NCBI GenBank assembly: GCA_944326385.1
Contig: CALVDT010000005.1
Location: forward strand, 1-64,000
Length of the DNA: 64,000 bases
Reading direction: 5' to 3'
Source: an uncultured Bacteroidales bacterium
Lineage (GTDB): Bacteria > Bacteroidota > Bacteroidia > Bacteroidales > UBA932
Positions 10,101 to 17,722 of the stretch are shown in pieces (position 1 is the stretch's first letter; each line of letters starts with the position of its first letter). Both the position numbers and the translations under genes were made by a program. The notes beneath the pieces are model-generated. The model was not told where the DNA came from. It did not search any database and saw only the letters and a program-made list of their open reading frames with translations.

Positions 10101-10457
10101 GTAACCTGTGACCACCGATTCGGTAAGGCTCAAGGCATCGTCCTGCATCTCGATGTTTATGATGCTCTGATTGCCCACTTTACGGTCTTCAGTCATGAAA
10201 CTCAATGAATTGAACACAAGGACACTCTCACTGCTTCTGACCTCTATGGAATATTTTCCGTCAAGATCGGTGATGGTCCCGTTGTTGGTCCCCTGTTCCA
10301 TGACAGCGGCACCAGGGAGAGGTTCTCCGTCGGAGTCATATACTGTACCCGTCACCGTCAGTCGGGACTGGGCACCGGCTTCAACTGCTGAGAACAGCAG
10401 CATGGCTGCAAGCAGGACACTGAACCTGCCTGTATTGATTTTTGAAAACATGGTCAT
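7176..10457 (-). CDS. SusC/RagA TonB-dependent outer-membrane transporter of the sialic acid operon
   Basis: A 1093-residue TonB-linked beta-barrel. After a Sec signal peptide ending near SAVEAGAQ comes the N-terminal carboxypeptidase-regulatory-like domain (TVYDSDGEPLPGAAV), the plug with the SusC signature region IVIRGGAALDGTGTPLYVIDG, and the barrel ending in FFGVKATF with a C-terminal aromatic residue. It imports the ligand into the periplasm using TonB energy. An in-frame TTG at 10481 would overlap the upstream sialidase; I chose the ATG at 10457, 16 bp after that gene's stop and preceded by an A/T-rich stretch. Likely functional equivalent of NanO. Confidence 0.94.
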   Translation of the reverse strand: MTMFSKINTGRFSVLLAAMLLFSAVEAGAQSRLTVTGTVYDSDGEPLPGAAVMEQGTNNGTITDLDGKYSIEVRSSESVLVFNSLSFMTEDRKVGNQSIINIEMQDDALSLTESVVTGYGRTVTKDKLTAAISKVSGEVLESGVRSNALSALAGTVTGVRVATTSGQPGSSPSIVIRGGAALDGTGTPLYVIDGVQRDNMDDINSNDIESIEILKDAAATALYGAKANAGVVLVTTKSGHVGKAEISFKANVGLNYLRKTNEFLEADDYLYYLRLAAHRSGNDAALSAAGPYGTGNDYYADGNSSAAGVYSTMFLTDENSFLLDQGWKSMTDPITGKTIIYDEFTPSEVSVRPMALTQDYNISASGGNEKGKYYASLGYYDETGFPVVSGYDRISFVTNGSYKITGWLESVSSLKFSRANSTQVSDYIGGGEANFFGIMFSAPPTMRQYNLDGDPVICTTNWENGNWEAAQDSFYRRNTNYKFSMSQGLNFTITDHLTVKLNGMWYFNLSEQEKFNKTYITNPGKYNSDRKASAGYSRMLSQTYNAIVNYSNSWNDHNLDVTAGYEFYDKYNFGLSAGGQGSDSDDFISLGYIDKTEDKNISAISMNSTHVNERSMSVFGNVSYDWMGKYLFSFSARYDGYSKLVNNKWGFFPGVSAAWNIHKEDFMASSRNWLTSLKLRAGYGQNGNVNILAGAYDLQGSYDKTGVYNGDYGILIDTLPYPDLRWEKTTSVDAAVEAVLWNRLSLSLGAYNKVTSDLLASVPFPSSAGVGNQYTNNGSVRNRGIEFEFDATLFRNRDWKVSLGGNATYMRSKILTLPDNGNENNRQGGSQIYDAAGNLIWVGGYQEGQEYGSVYAFQMVDIVRSQEDLQNYAWYVDTTPSSGTIYGPAVWNTLTAEEQARGQQLQPGDAVFHDVNGDNTIDDYDKVRMGNTIPRWVGGFNFSVDWKGLSLYARFDYAADYVACNSRKQYYMALSQGTFNTLKESKDTWSEDNPDATYPILMYADTQNRNNYRMSNIFYDESSYLCAREIALSWSLPKKWVKAIKMQDLTLSVTGQNLFYITGSSLYNPEYGVNGNGGYSIPRTVFFGVKATF

Positions 10458-10473
10458 TAATTTTAGAATTCTA

Positions 10474-11742
10474 CTATTCAAACCAATATCCCTTGTCGGA
10501 CACTGTGTCCGGGATTATGATGATGTCTATGCACATCCATTCATCCGGCCGGTCAGAGGCCTTGATGAAACCCTGCTCCGGACCTGACTCGAACACGATG
10601 ACGAGATCGCCGTCAGAGGCAAGAGTCATATCCGTGTACCCTGAAGCATTCGGATACAGAAGTTCGTTCATCGTCCAGGTCTTGGCTTCCGTTATGCTCC
10701 TGTAGATGGTCAGGGCGTAGCGGTTGTCATGGCTGGAACTGCTGGACGTACCTGCCGGCCCGCACCAGAAGACAGTCCCGTCGCCTGTCCCGAAAACCCC
10801 GGAATGGCATCCGCCCGACAATGATGGCAGACCGCTGTCCTTGGCGGCATTTGTCCATGTCAGTCCTCCGTTTGTCGAGAAGGAGGAATACCTGTCGCTG
10901 CCGCTGCGGATGTTCAGGGTGAGATTGTCCTCGCCGGCCTCTGCTATCTGGCTCTCGCCGGCCCTGGCCTCGGAAGAAGTCTTCCATGTCAGGCCGTTGT
11001 CATCGGAATATATGCAGAAGCCTTTGCTGGATGAACCGTCGTATTGTCTTGACGGAAGGATCATGCGGCCGGCATGTTTCCCTTTGCTTATGCATATCCC
11101 GCTGCCCGGACCGAAACCGGCGCTGTAATAACCGGAGACTATTATCTGGTCTGTGACATCGGCCGGAGAACTCCATGTAAGCCCGTTGTCGGTGGACTTG
11201 AGCATGAAAGCCCGGTTGTTTGTCGCGACAGAATTGTTCTTGATCCATCTGCAGCAGAAAAGGAAGATGTCACCTTCGGCGCTTACCACAGGTACGGGAT
11301 CCATGAAGGCATAATTGCCTCCGTTGGCAGAGCCGGTGAGATTCTGCGCTTCGGACCATGTTCTGCCGTTGTCCGTACTGCGCTTCACCAAGATGTCGGT
11401 ATAGCTTTTGTCTCGCCATGAGTCATGTCTGCCTTCGCAGAACACCAGCAGTGAACCGTCGGCAGCTGTGACGACGGAAGGTATCCTCACGGAATGGGCC
11501 TCGTCCCCCGAAGCAAACGGCCTTGAAAGGGATTTGTCTCCGGTCCATGCTGAAAAGGTGATGGACGATTTGAGATCGGCTTTGGCTATGCTTCCCTCTT
11601 CGCCTTCAGGCTCCGTTTCCGGATATATGGGATTCACCACATCCGGGCGTTCTATCTCTCCGCCCGAACAGGCCAGAAAGACGGCAAGCGAAGCTGAGAC
11701 AGCAAATGCCGCCTTGTAAATGCATGTACTTATTTTTCTCAT
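10474..11742 (-). CDS. Second sialidase-fold (BNR/Asp-box) lipoprotein, GH33-like
   Basis: A 422-residue putative exo-sialidase with a lipoprotein-type signal (C25, then SGGE), so probably surface- or membrane-anchored. A VRIP motif at 85-88 gives R86 as first triad Arg. Four Asp-boxes of the S-T-D-N-G-x-T-W type lie near 122, 183, 246 and 289. It has no extra N-terminal domain and is clearly different from the 555-residue sialidase in the same operon, so the two probably cover different linkages, O-acetyl forms or locations. I expect GH33 activity, but a non-sialidase BNR hydrolase is possible. The stop is 16 bp before the SusC start. Confidence 0.85.
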   Translation of the reverse strand: MRKISTCIYKAAFAVSASLAVFLACSGGEIERPDVVNPIYPETEPEGEEGSIAKADLKSSITFSAWTGDKSLSRPFASGDEAHSVRIPSVVTAADGSLLVFCEGRHDSWRDKSYTDILVKRSTDNGRTWSEAQNLTGSANGGNYAFMDPVPVVSAEGDIFLFCCRWIKNNSVATNNRAFMLKSTDNGLTWSSPADVTDQIIVSGYYSAGFGPGSGICISKGKHAGRMILPSRQYDGSSSKGFCIYSDDNGLTWKTSSEARAGESQIAEAGEDNLTLNIRSGSDRYSSFSTNGGLTWTNAAKDSGLPSLSGGCHSGVFGTGDGTVFWCGPAGTSSSSSHDNRYALTIYRSITEAKTWTMNELLYPNASGYTDMTLASDGDLVIVFESGPEQGFIKASDRPDEWMCIDIIIIPDTVSDKGYWFE

Positions 11743-11756
11743 AAATCTTCCTCCTT

Positions 11757-12944
11757 CTACCTTTTACCCTCCAGGATGTCTGAGCACAATGAAGCTGCCG
11801 TCATCATCATCCGCGGGATATGGAACGGCCCCTTGAAGAGATTTCCCTTGGCCGGCTGGGCTACAGTACCGTCACGATGGAGGTAACCGTACCATTCACC
11901 GTACTCGCTGTCAGGGAAATGCGCATAGGCGTATTCATGCGCCTTGCGGTGCATCTCGAGATATTTTTCCTCGCCTGTGGCAAGATAGGCATACAGGGAA
12001 GCGATGATGGTCTCGCACTGCGGCCACCAGAATTTCATGTCCTGGGAATAATCCTGAGGAGGGAAATTCCTGCAGTCACGGAAATTTATCATTCCGCCGT
12101 ACTGTCCGTCCCAGCCCCAGTACCAAGCCCAGCCTATGATGGTGGTAGCCATGTCGACAAGACTTCTGTCCCAGCCTCTGGCTCTCGCCACGTCAAGTAT
12201 GAACCATCCTGTCTCCATGCAATGTCCGGGATTTATGACCCGTCCGTCGCAGGTGTCGATAAATTCGCCTTCCGGCCCCACTGTCTCGAGGATCGACCGG
12301 AATTCAGGATGCATGAAATATCGGGACAATGCTTCTATCGATTCGTCTGTCCGCTCATCGAGGACAGGGTCGGATGAGACCTCCCTGATGACCTGTGCCA
12401 CGTTTATAAGCATCATCGTGATGGAATGCCCTCTCGACGGGACATAAGTCTTCGGAGGAAGGAAACCGGGAGTGGAAAGCATCCTCAGGATGTTCCTGAA
12501 CATGGCTACAGCCTTCCCTGCATATGAAGCATCACCGCTTGCCGCCGAATATTCAGCCATGGCCATGGCAGCGAAACACTCGGAGAAGACATAACGTCTT
12601 TTCTGGACCGGACGGCCGTCCGCCGTCACGGTGAAGAAGCAATGCCCGTCTGTATCCATACAATGCCTTTCGATGAAATCGATGGCGCTGCGGGCAGCTT
12701 CCAGCCACTCTTTCCTGGCTCCGGCCACCCTGTATGCACGGGACATCACGAATCCGGCCCTTCCCTGGAACCAGACAGACTTTGTATGGTCCATGAGAGT
12801 CCCGTCCCTGTCCACGCAGGTATAGAAGCCCCCATGCTCCCTGTCGAGTCCGTGCTCCATCCAGAAAGGCAGGATATCGGCCTGCAGGTCGGCCATGTAC
12901 CGGTCCCTGCAGGCTTCAAGAAATGATTTCTGGGTATCTGTCAT
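11757..12944 (-). CDS. N-acylglucosamine 2-epimerase family protein (ManNAc to GlcNAc)
   Basis: A 395-residue (alpha/alpha)6-barrel protein of the AGE/renin-binding-protein family. It is expected to interconvert N-acetylmannosamine, the product of the lyase NanA, with N-acetylglucosamine in the cytoplasm; no signal peptide is present. Conserved features are FQGRAGFV with R62, NPGHCMETGW with H241, and GPFHIPR with H375, which match the Arg and two His residues of the family active site. Bacteroides uses this route (NanE of the AGE type) rather than ManNAc kinase plus NanE. It sits 14 bp upstream of the second sialidase gene, in the same transcript. Confidence 0.92.
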   Translation of the reverse strand: MTDTQKSFLEACRDRYMADLQADILPFWMEHGLDREHGGFYTCVDRDGTLMDHTKSVWFQGRAGFVMSRAYRVAGARKEWLEAARSAIDFIERHCMDTDGHCFFTVTADGRPVQKRRYVFSECFAAMAMAEYSAASGDASYAGKAVAMFRNILRMLSTPGFLPPKTYVPSRGHSITMMLINVAQVIREVSSDPVLDERTDESIEALSRYFMHPEFRSILETVGPEGEFIDTCDGRVINPGHCMETGWFILDVARARGWDRSLVDMATTIIGWAWYWGWDGQYGGMINFRDCRNFPPQDYSQDMKFWWPQCETIIASLYAYLATGEEKYLEMHRKAHEYAYAHFPDSEYGEWYGYLHRDGTVAQPAKGNLFKGPFHIPRMMMTAASLCSDILEGKR

Positions 12945-12976
12945 AAAATCGTGTTGTTATCCGGATTGCCCGATGA

Positions 12977-15082
12977 TCAATAGTCAGTGTCCTTCATGCA
13001 GCGGACGGCATGGCCTATGATCCTGGCATTTGTATTTCTCAGATTGAGGTTTGCATAGTCGAAATAGAAGCGGTATGCATTGTTGTTTGTATTAGGCATA
13101 TTCGTCCAGCACCCCGAGACATAGTTGCCGACCCTGTATAATTTGAGCGTTCCTTTGTCATTGAAAATCATTCCGTTCGACGGATAGGTGGCAGTCCCTG
13201 ACCCCGTATTGAACACCAGACCTCCGTTTGACTTGATATAGGTCTGATACTCGCTATCTGTGCTGTATGATCCGCCCCAGACTACATGCCACTGGGAGAA
13301 ATTGTTCTTCAGTCCGTCAGCGCCTTCATCTGTCAGTCCGCTCCATACGTATGTGTGAGGGACTCTCCATCCCGGAGGACAAGGGTCATGGATGCTCTTG
13401 TGCCCTGATTCGTTCGAGGAGGCAGCGGAATAAGGGTTGCCCCAGTAGTCATCATGTACTTCTGCCGTCCACATAGGTGCGGTGTATACGAATGTCATAG
13501 GATATCTGTTCATGTCAGCATCGGAGAGTCCTACAGTCACGGCATCCCATTCATTTGCCGTAGACGGGGATGTGCCTCCTGTCGCCGGCAGCGGATCCAG
13601 AAGATTGCCTTCCGCATCGTAGGTGTTCCTGTACGTGGTCGAAGTGTAGCCGCTGTCATCAGAACCAGGGAACGGATCCTTCCTGCCCCACTGGTAGAAG
13701 AGACCGTACGAGCCGTTGTCTCCGGACATGTTGGTCAGCTGGTCGGTCAAGGCACCGAGGTTGCGGTCCATCATCACAGGGTCGGCATATTCCGAATACT
13801 GGGCGTACTTCTCATGTATGGTATACTTGACAGCCTTTCCTTCGAGATCGGCATCAGTCACCCAGATATGCCAGCTCCAGAGGATGTTACCCGTGGCGTC
13901 CATCACGGCTATCACGGCATTGCCGGACTGGAGGGCATTGCCTGTCTCGCCTGCCGTAGTGAAATATACATAGCCGCTGCGCAGGCGTATGTTCGTCAGA
14001 AGGCCAGGGGCTGTCTGCCAGAGAATCTTGGCAGATGCAGGAGACAAAGTCTCCGGAGCGAATCCTGCCGCATCACCGTTATGATCATATCCGGAAATTG
14101 CAGGAGTAGTGTAGCCGTTGCCCATGACGGTGGCAGGGAACTTGTATTCGACACCGGCCTCATCTGCGACATAGCAGTTCGCCGTGACAGTCTTCCCTTC
14201 ATACCGGCTGAGATCCACGGCAGTATCCGCAAGGACAGTCTCATCATATCCGTCGATTTCCAGGGTCATCTTCCCGGCGAGGGAAACCCCTTCGGAAACC
14301 AATGCATATGACTCCTCTCCCTTTGTCACCACCACCGTGACCTTGCAGGTTGCACCACCCTCAGGCATTGCCACCATCGCATACCCATGGAACGGGTCTG
14401 CCGCAAGCTCGGTATCCGTGATATTCAGGGTGACACCGGCATCGGTATCCGTCATGGTCAGAGCTCCTGTTTTAAGATCATAAGTATAGCCTCCGGCCAG
14501 CGATGCCCCGGAAGGTTCAAGGCTGATGGATTCAAGATTCCAGCCGATGCGGGAAGATGTCTTCACCTCCAGTTCCATCACATCGAAGACATTCGTGAAT
14601 TTCACTTCCACACTTTCCCCGACAGGCTTTGCCTCCGTGCTTACCGATGCGGCCATCAGCGAATACTGGGAGAGATGTGCTGTGGAAGTCCCGCTCTGCG
14701 ACTGCTGTGAAGCTACGCTGCCGGACAGAAGAGTGGAAGAATTCGACTGGTTGTAGGGATAATAGACATGGAATTCATAAAGGCCGTCATCTACCCCCCC
14801 CCAAGAGAGATCCGACCAGAAGAATCCCGCTTCCTGGCCGGCAGAAGACGCCGAGGCGGTCACAGGAGTGTTGACCTGCCCGTAAGCGTCACTGAAAAAG
14901 CCTATCCGGCTTGTCTCTGTCCACAGGACAGGGCTTCCGTTTATCGAAGCCGTGCACTCGAACGCTATCGTATTCTCTGCAGGAGTCGAGAAGTCCGAAG
15001 TGTACTCCTCCTTGCAGGCTACGAAAGCAAAGGCCATCACTGCAGCTGCAGCGATTTTCCTTGTAGTTGTTACCTTGTTCAT
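12977..15082 (-). CDS. Fimbrillin-like/FISUMP surface lipoprotein inside the sialic acid operon
   Basis: A 701-residue lipoprotein (C23 in VACKEE). The N-terminal part, about residues 30-290, resembles the Mfa-like/fimbrillin family (NTIAFECTAS, then YEFHVYYPYN). The C-terminal part has the Fibrobacter succinogenes major paralogous domain (FISUMP) hallmark DPCPPGWRVP and ends HAVRCMKD. These are exported, usually surface-exposed domains without known catalysis. Its position between nanA and the epimerase suggests a role in binding sialylated host glycans, but this is inference. Codons 94-96 contain a run of nine G residues, so expression may vary by slippage. The start ATG is clear; gaps to neighbours are 37 and 32 bp. 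Confidence 0.82.
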   Translation of the reverse strand: MNKVTTTRKIAAAAVMAFAFVACKEEYTSDFSTPAENTIAFECTASINGSPVLWTETSRIGFFSDAYGQVNTPVTASASSAGQEAGFFWSDLSWGGVDDGLYEFHVYYPYNQSNSSTLLSGSVASQQSQSGTSTAHLSQYSLMAASVSTEAKPVGESVEVKFTNVFDVMELEVKTSSRIGWNLESISLEPSGASLAGGYTYDLKTGALTMTDTDAGVTLNITDTELAADPFHGYAMVAMPEGGATCKVTVVVTKGEESYALVSEGVSLAGKMTLEIDGYDETVLADTAVDLSRYEGKTVTANCYVADEAGVEYKFPATVMGNGYTTPAISGYDHNGDAAGFAPETLSPASAKILWQTAPGLLTNIRLRSGYVYFTTAGETGNALQSGNAVIAVMDATGNILWSWHIWVTDADLEGKAVKYTIHEKYAQYSEYADPVMMDRNLGALTDQLTNMSGDNGSYGLFYQWGRKDPFPGSDDSGYTSTTYRNTYDAEGNLLDPLPATGGTSPSTANEWDAVTVGLSDADMNRYPMTFVYTAPMWTAEVHDDYWGNPYSAASSNESGHKSIHDPCPPGWRVPHTYVWSGLTDEGADGLKNNFSQWHVVWGGSYSTDSEYQTYIKSNGGLVFNTGSGTATYPSNGMIFNDKGTLKLYRVGNYVSGCWTNMPNTNNNAYRFYFDYANLNLRNTNARIIGHAVRCMKDTDY
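14794..14802 (-). repeat. G9 homopolymer tract in the lipoprotein coding sequence
   Basis: Nine consecutive G residues on the coding strand (TGG GGG GGG G) fall at about codon 94 of the 701-codon lipoprotein gene. A gain or loss of one base would truncate the protein early. Runs of this length are rare here; I noticed only one other G/C run of eight or more, in the HTCS gene. Confidence 0.9.
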
Positions 15083-15119
15083 GCTTGATTATAGTGTTAG
15101 TGGTTTGAATCCGTCTTCA

Positions 15120-16037
15120 TCAGAACCTGTTGCACCTTCCGAAGAATCCTATTGCCTCAAGTTCCTGCTTCATTGCAGCCTCTTCCGCATCTGTCATGTT
15201 CCTGAACGGCACACGGTTCTGCCCGAGATCGAGACCGATAAGCTTCATGATGCGTTTGCCGGCTACTATATTCCCCCTGTAGTTGCAGATCACATTGATC
15301 ACGGCCTGTGAGAAATTCTGTTTCTCGCGGGCTGTCTCCAAGTCACCTCTCTCCCAGGCTTCAATGATGCCGACAAGTTCGCGGCCGTTGTAGTTAGTCG
15401 TGCCTCCGATTCCCCCCTGGGCTCCACCCTGTGCCAGGCTCGGGAGTATGGTCTCGTCCTGTCCGTGGAGCATGTCGAATTTACCGTCCTTGTAGAGACG
15501 GCACTGATTGTACTCGTAAAGGCTCTCATAAGTGTATTTGATACCGGCGAAATTAGGAATCCGTCCGTCCACTGCCTTCAGGAAATCGAGCATCGGGAGG
15601 TAAGCTCCGTTGAATGCAGGAATATGGTAATAATAGAAAGGAAGTTCCGGTGCTGCAGCCGCTATGGTCTCGCAGTATTTCACAAGTTCCTCTATCCTTC
15701 CGATCTTCGGGAAAGGCGGTGCCATGGCTCCGATTCCCCACGCCCCGATTGCAGCAGCATGTCCGGCAAGCCTCTCACTCTCACGCAGGCAGCAGCTGCC
15801 CACATGGACTATCACCTTGAAGCCTTCCGGAACAGAAGACATCCATTTTTCAGCCAGGCTGATACGCTCCTCGGAAGTGAGCATGTAACCTTCACCGGAC
15901 GAACCGTTTATGAAGACACCTTTAAGCCCGTTCGCGGAAAGCATCCTCGCATACTCCGGAATCGGCTCGAAATTGACGTCGCCATTCGCATGGAAAGGCG
16001 TGAACGGTGCGTCGATCAATCCTTTTATCTTTTCCAT
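15120..16037 (-). CDS. nanA: N-acetylneuraminate lyase
   Basis: A 305-residue aldolase of the DHDPS/NAL family that splits N-acetylneuraminate into N-acetylmannosamine and pyruvate in the cytoplasm. Visible motifs: GSSGE at 45-49 (carboxylate binding), Y137 in FYYYHIP, and the Schiff-base lysine K167 in GIKYT. Spacing and length match E. coli NanA (about 297 residues, Y137, K165). I chose the ATG at 16037; a longer in-frame start at 16085 adds a non-conserved leader and lies almost on the predicted transcription start. It is the first gene of the eight-gene leftward operon. Confidence 0.96.
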   Translation of the reverse strand: MEKIKGLIDAPFTPFHANGDVNFEPIPEYARMLSANGLKGVFINGSSGEGYMLTSEERISLAEKWMSSVPEGFKVIVHVGSCCLRESERLAGHAAAIGAWGIGAMAPPFPKIGRIEELVKYCETIAAAAPELPFYYYHIPAFNGAYLPMLDFLKAVDGRIPNFAGIKYTYESLYEYNQCRLYKDGKFDMLHGQDETILPSLAQGGAQGGIGGTTNYNGRELVGIIEAWERGDLETAREKQNFSQAVINVICNYRGNIVAGKRIMKLIGLDLGQNRVPFRNMTDAEEAAMKQELEAIGFFGRCNRF

Positions 16038-16101
16038 AATGCCAGATAAGTTAATAATGTAAAATACCGGAAACGGACTATGCACTCCGCCCGGACGGGA
16101 A

Positions 16102-16132
16102 CAAAGCTAAAAATTATTTATATTAAAACAAT
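16102..16132 (-). promoter_or_regulatory. Promoter of the sialic acid operon
   Basis: On the minus strand: ATTG (-33, three of four bases of TTTG), 19 bp, then TAGCTTTG (16109-16102), an exact TAnnTTTG -7 box. The start of transcription would fall near 16095, giving a leader of roughly 55-60 nt before the nanA ATG at 16037. Confidence 0.7.
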
Positions 16133-16267
16133 ATATAATTTAATTAAAATAAATTAAACAAACAATTAATTTAAAATAAACAACTGAAATTCAGCTACAT
16201 CGTATTTAATTTCAATACATTAGTTACTTATTTTCAAATATGGCCCACAAAAACAATATCCAACAAT

Positions 16268-16321
16268 TTATTTAATCAACCCAATATTTTAAAGACATTT
16301 AACCAATAAATTATTTAATCA
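16268..16321. promoter_or_regulatory. Direct repeats TTATTTAATCA, possible operator
   Basis: Two identical 11-mers at 16268-16278 and 16311-16321 are 43 bp apart (about four helical turns) and end 22 bp upstream of the -33 box of the ROK gene. In such AT-rich DNA chance repeats are easy, so the operator reading is weak. Confidence 0.3.
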
Positions 16322-16342
16322 GAAAATATTTTCAGAAGAAAG

Positions 16343-16374
16343 TTTGATAGTTGAATAAAGAAAAAGTACCTTTG
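16343..16374 (+). promoter_or_regulatory. Promoter of the ROK regulator gene
   Basis: TTTG at 16343-16346, 20 bp, TACCTTTG at 16367-16374: a full match to the Bacteroides vegetative promoter. It places the transcription start near 16380, with a short leader before the ATG at 16397. Confidence 0.8.
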
Positions 16375-16396
16375 CACGGAACAATCATGGCTATAT

Positions 16397-17620
16397 ATGC
16401 TGAAACTTTCACCAGAACCAGGAAACGGTGCTGTCGGCAGGACGATACACAGCTGCATACTCAGGAGAGTCATGCGAGACGGCAGCTTCACAATATCGGA
16501 AATAGCCTCCGACAGCGGCTACAGCAACACCACCATATCGAAATACGTCTCCTCCATGATGGAGGAAGGGAAAATAGAGGAGATGGAGAAGATCAGTCTC
16601 CACACGAAAGGCCGGAAAACGGTGAAATACGGCATACCGTCCGATTCATGCTTCTTTCTCGGCGTGGACATGAGGACTTTCGAACTCACCATCGGGCTGA
16701 TCAACATCCGGGGAGAAATGATACGCATCGAACATCACAACGGATTCAGGCTCGAGAACACCCACGACACGCTTGATTCGGTATGCAGCCACATCGCGGA
16801 TTTCATAGACGGACTCGAAGGGATAGACAAGGCGAAGATATACGCCGTGAACATCAACATCCCCGGACGGGTGAACAGCCGCACAGGAACAAGCGCCACC
16901 ACATTCAGTTTTGAAGATACTGCCGGCCTGCCATTGACAGACATCCTCGAGGAACGGCTCGGCATGAAGGTCTTCATAGAGAACGACACCAAGGCCATGG
17001 CATACGGAGAATACATGTCCGGCATCTCGCGGAAATACGACAACATGCTCTACATAAACATCGGCTGGGGGCTTGGCATGGGGATAATCATCGACGGAAA
17101 GCTCTACTACGGCAAAGACGGATACTCCGGAGAGCTGGGACATGTCCACAGATACGAGAACAACATCCTGTGCCACTGCGGGAAAAAGGGCTGCATCGAG
17201 ACCGAAGTATCCATCAGGGCTATCCACAGGAAACTCATCCAGCGCATAAGGCAGGGTGAGACATCCCTGCTGTCGCAGAAAGTCCACAATGAAGAGGAAA
17301 TCACCCCGTCGGACATCATCGGAGCAGTGGAGAAGGAAGACGCCCTTTGCATCGAGCTCGTCAGCCATACAGCGACAGAACTCGGACATATACTTGCAGG
17401 GCTGGTGAATGTCTTCAACCCCGAAACCATAGTCATAGGCGGCAACCTTTCCAAGGTGGAGGAATGCTATTTCCTGCAGCCGGTGGAGACAGAGATACGC
17501 AAATACGCCCTGAGGCTCATGTGCCGGGATGTCCCGGTCACCACATCATCGCTCGGGGACGATACCGCAGTGATCGGGGCCTGCCTGATAGCGCGCAGCA
17601 GGATGGTGGGACTGCACTGA
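16397..17620 (+). CDS. ROK-family transcriptional regulator, probable controller of the sialic acid operon
   Basis: A 407-residue ROK protein: an N-terminal winged helix-turn-helix (about residues 30-55, FTISEIASDSGYSNTTISKY) followed by the sugar-kinase-like ROK domain. The zinc motif CHCGKKGCIE lies at 259-268 and ENDTKAMAYGE at 195-205 keeps D197. The ATP-site DxG motif is degenerate (DMRT at 91-94), which fits a sugar-binding repressor rather than a kinase. Divergent from nanA, with its own good promoter, it most likely senses an amino sugar such as ManNAc, GlcNAc or a phosphate of these; the ligand is inferred from context. Confidence 0.9.
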   Translation: MLKLSPEPGNGAVGRTIHSCILRRVMRDGSFTISEIASDSGYSNTTISKYVSSMMEEGKIEEMEKISLHTKGRKTVKYGIPSDSCFFLGVDMRTFELTIGLINIRGEMIRIEHHNGFRLENTHDTLDSVCSHIADFIDGLEGIDKAKIYAVNINIPGRVNSRTGTSATTFSFEDTAGLPLTDILEERLGMKVFIENDTKAMAYGEYMSGISRKYDNMLYINIGWGLGMGIIIDGKLYYGKDGYSGELGHVHRYENNILCHCGKKGCIETEVSIRAIHRKLIQRIRQGETSLLSQKVHNEEEITPSDIIGAVEKEDALCIELVSHTATELGHILAGLVNVFNPETIVIGGNLSKVEECYFLQPVETEIRKYALRLMCRDVPVTTSSLGDDTAVIGACLIARSRMVGLH

Positions 17621-17661
17621 CGATTCCACTTGACGATTCCCTTCACGATTCCAGGAATAAA

Positions 17662-17694
17662 TTTCCGGTTTGAAAGGATTTTTGCATATTTTTG
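17662..17694 (+). promoter_or_regulatory. Promoter of dut-murF
   Basis: TATTTTTG at 17687-17694 is an exact TAnnTTTG box. The best -33 match is TTTC at 17662-17665 with a 21-bp spacer. Three copies of ACGATTCC lie just upstream (17621, 17634, 17645). The predicted transcript starts almost at the ATG of a six-codon frame at 17701. Confidence 0.6.
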
Positions 17695-17700
17695 CAAATC

Positions 17701-17721
17701 ATGAACAGACAGCGGAGCTGA
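17701..17721 (+). other. Six-codon frame upstream of dut, possible leader cistron
   Basis: ATG at 17701 begins only 6 nt after the -7 box, encodes MNRQRS and stops at 17719-17721, one base before the dut ATG at 17723. If the transcript is nearly leaderless this minicistron could hand ribosomes to dut. It may equally be chance. Confidence 0.25.
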
Positions 17722-17722
17722 T

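Larger units (their letters stand above)
16038..16396. other. AT-rich divergent control region between nanA and the ROK gene
   Basis: This 359-bp region is far richer in A+T than its surroundings, especially 16108-16350. It holds a promoter on each strand (16102-16132 leftward, 16343-16374 rightward), a perfect 11-bp palindrome CTGAAATTCAG at 16184-16194, and 11-bp direct repeats TTATTTAATCA at 16268 and 16311. No gene is seen in it. Confidence 0.7.

Noticed and set aside
7176..10481. TTG start at 10481 for the first SusC gene
   Set aside because: It would overlap the upstream sialidase gene; the ATG at 10457 gives a normal signal peptide and a 16-bp gap.
16184..16194. Palindrome CTGAAATTCAG as proven ROK operator
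   Set aside because: Only one copy, in AT-rich DNA, and away from both core promoters; kept only as part of the region description.
16646..17389. 247-codon leftward open frame opposite the ROK gene
   Set aside because: The sense strand encodes an unmistakable ROK protein with zinc motif.
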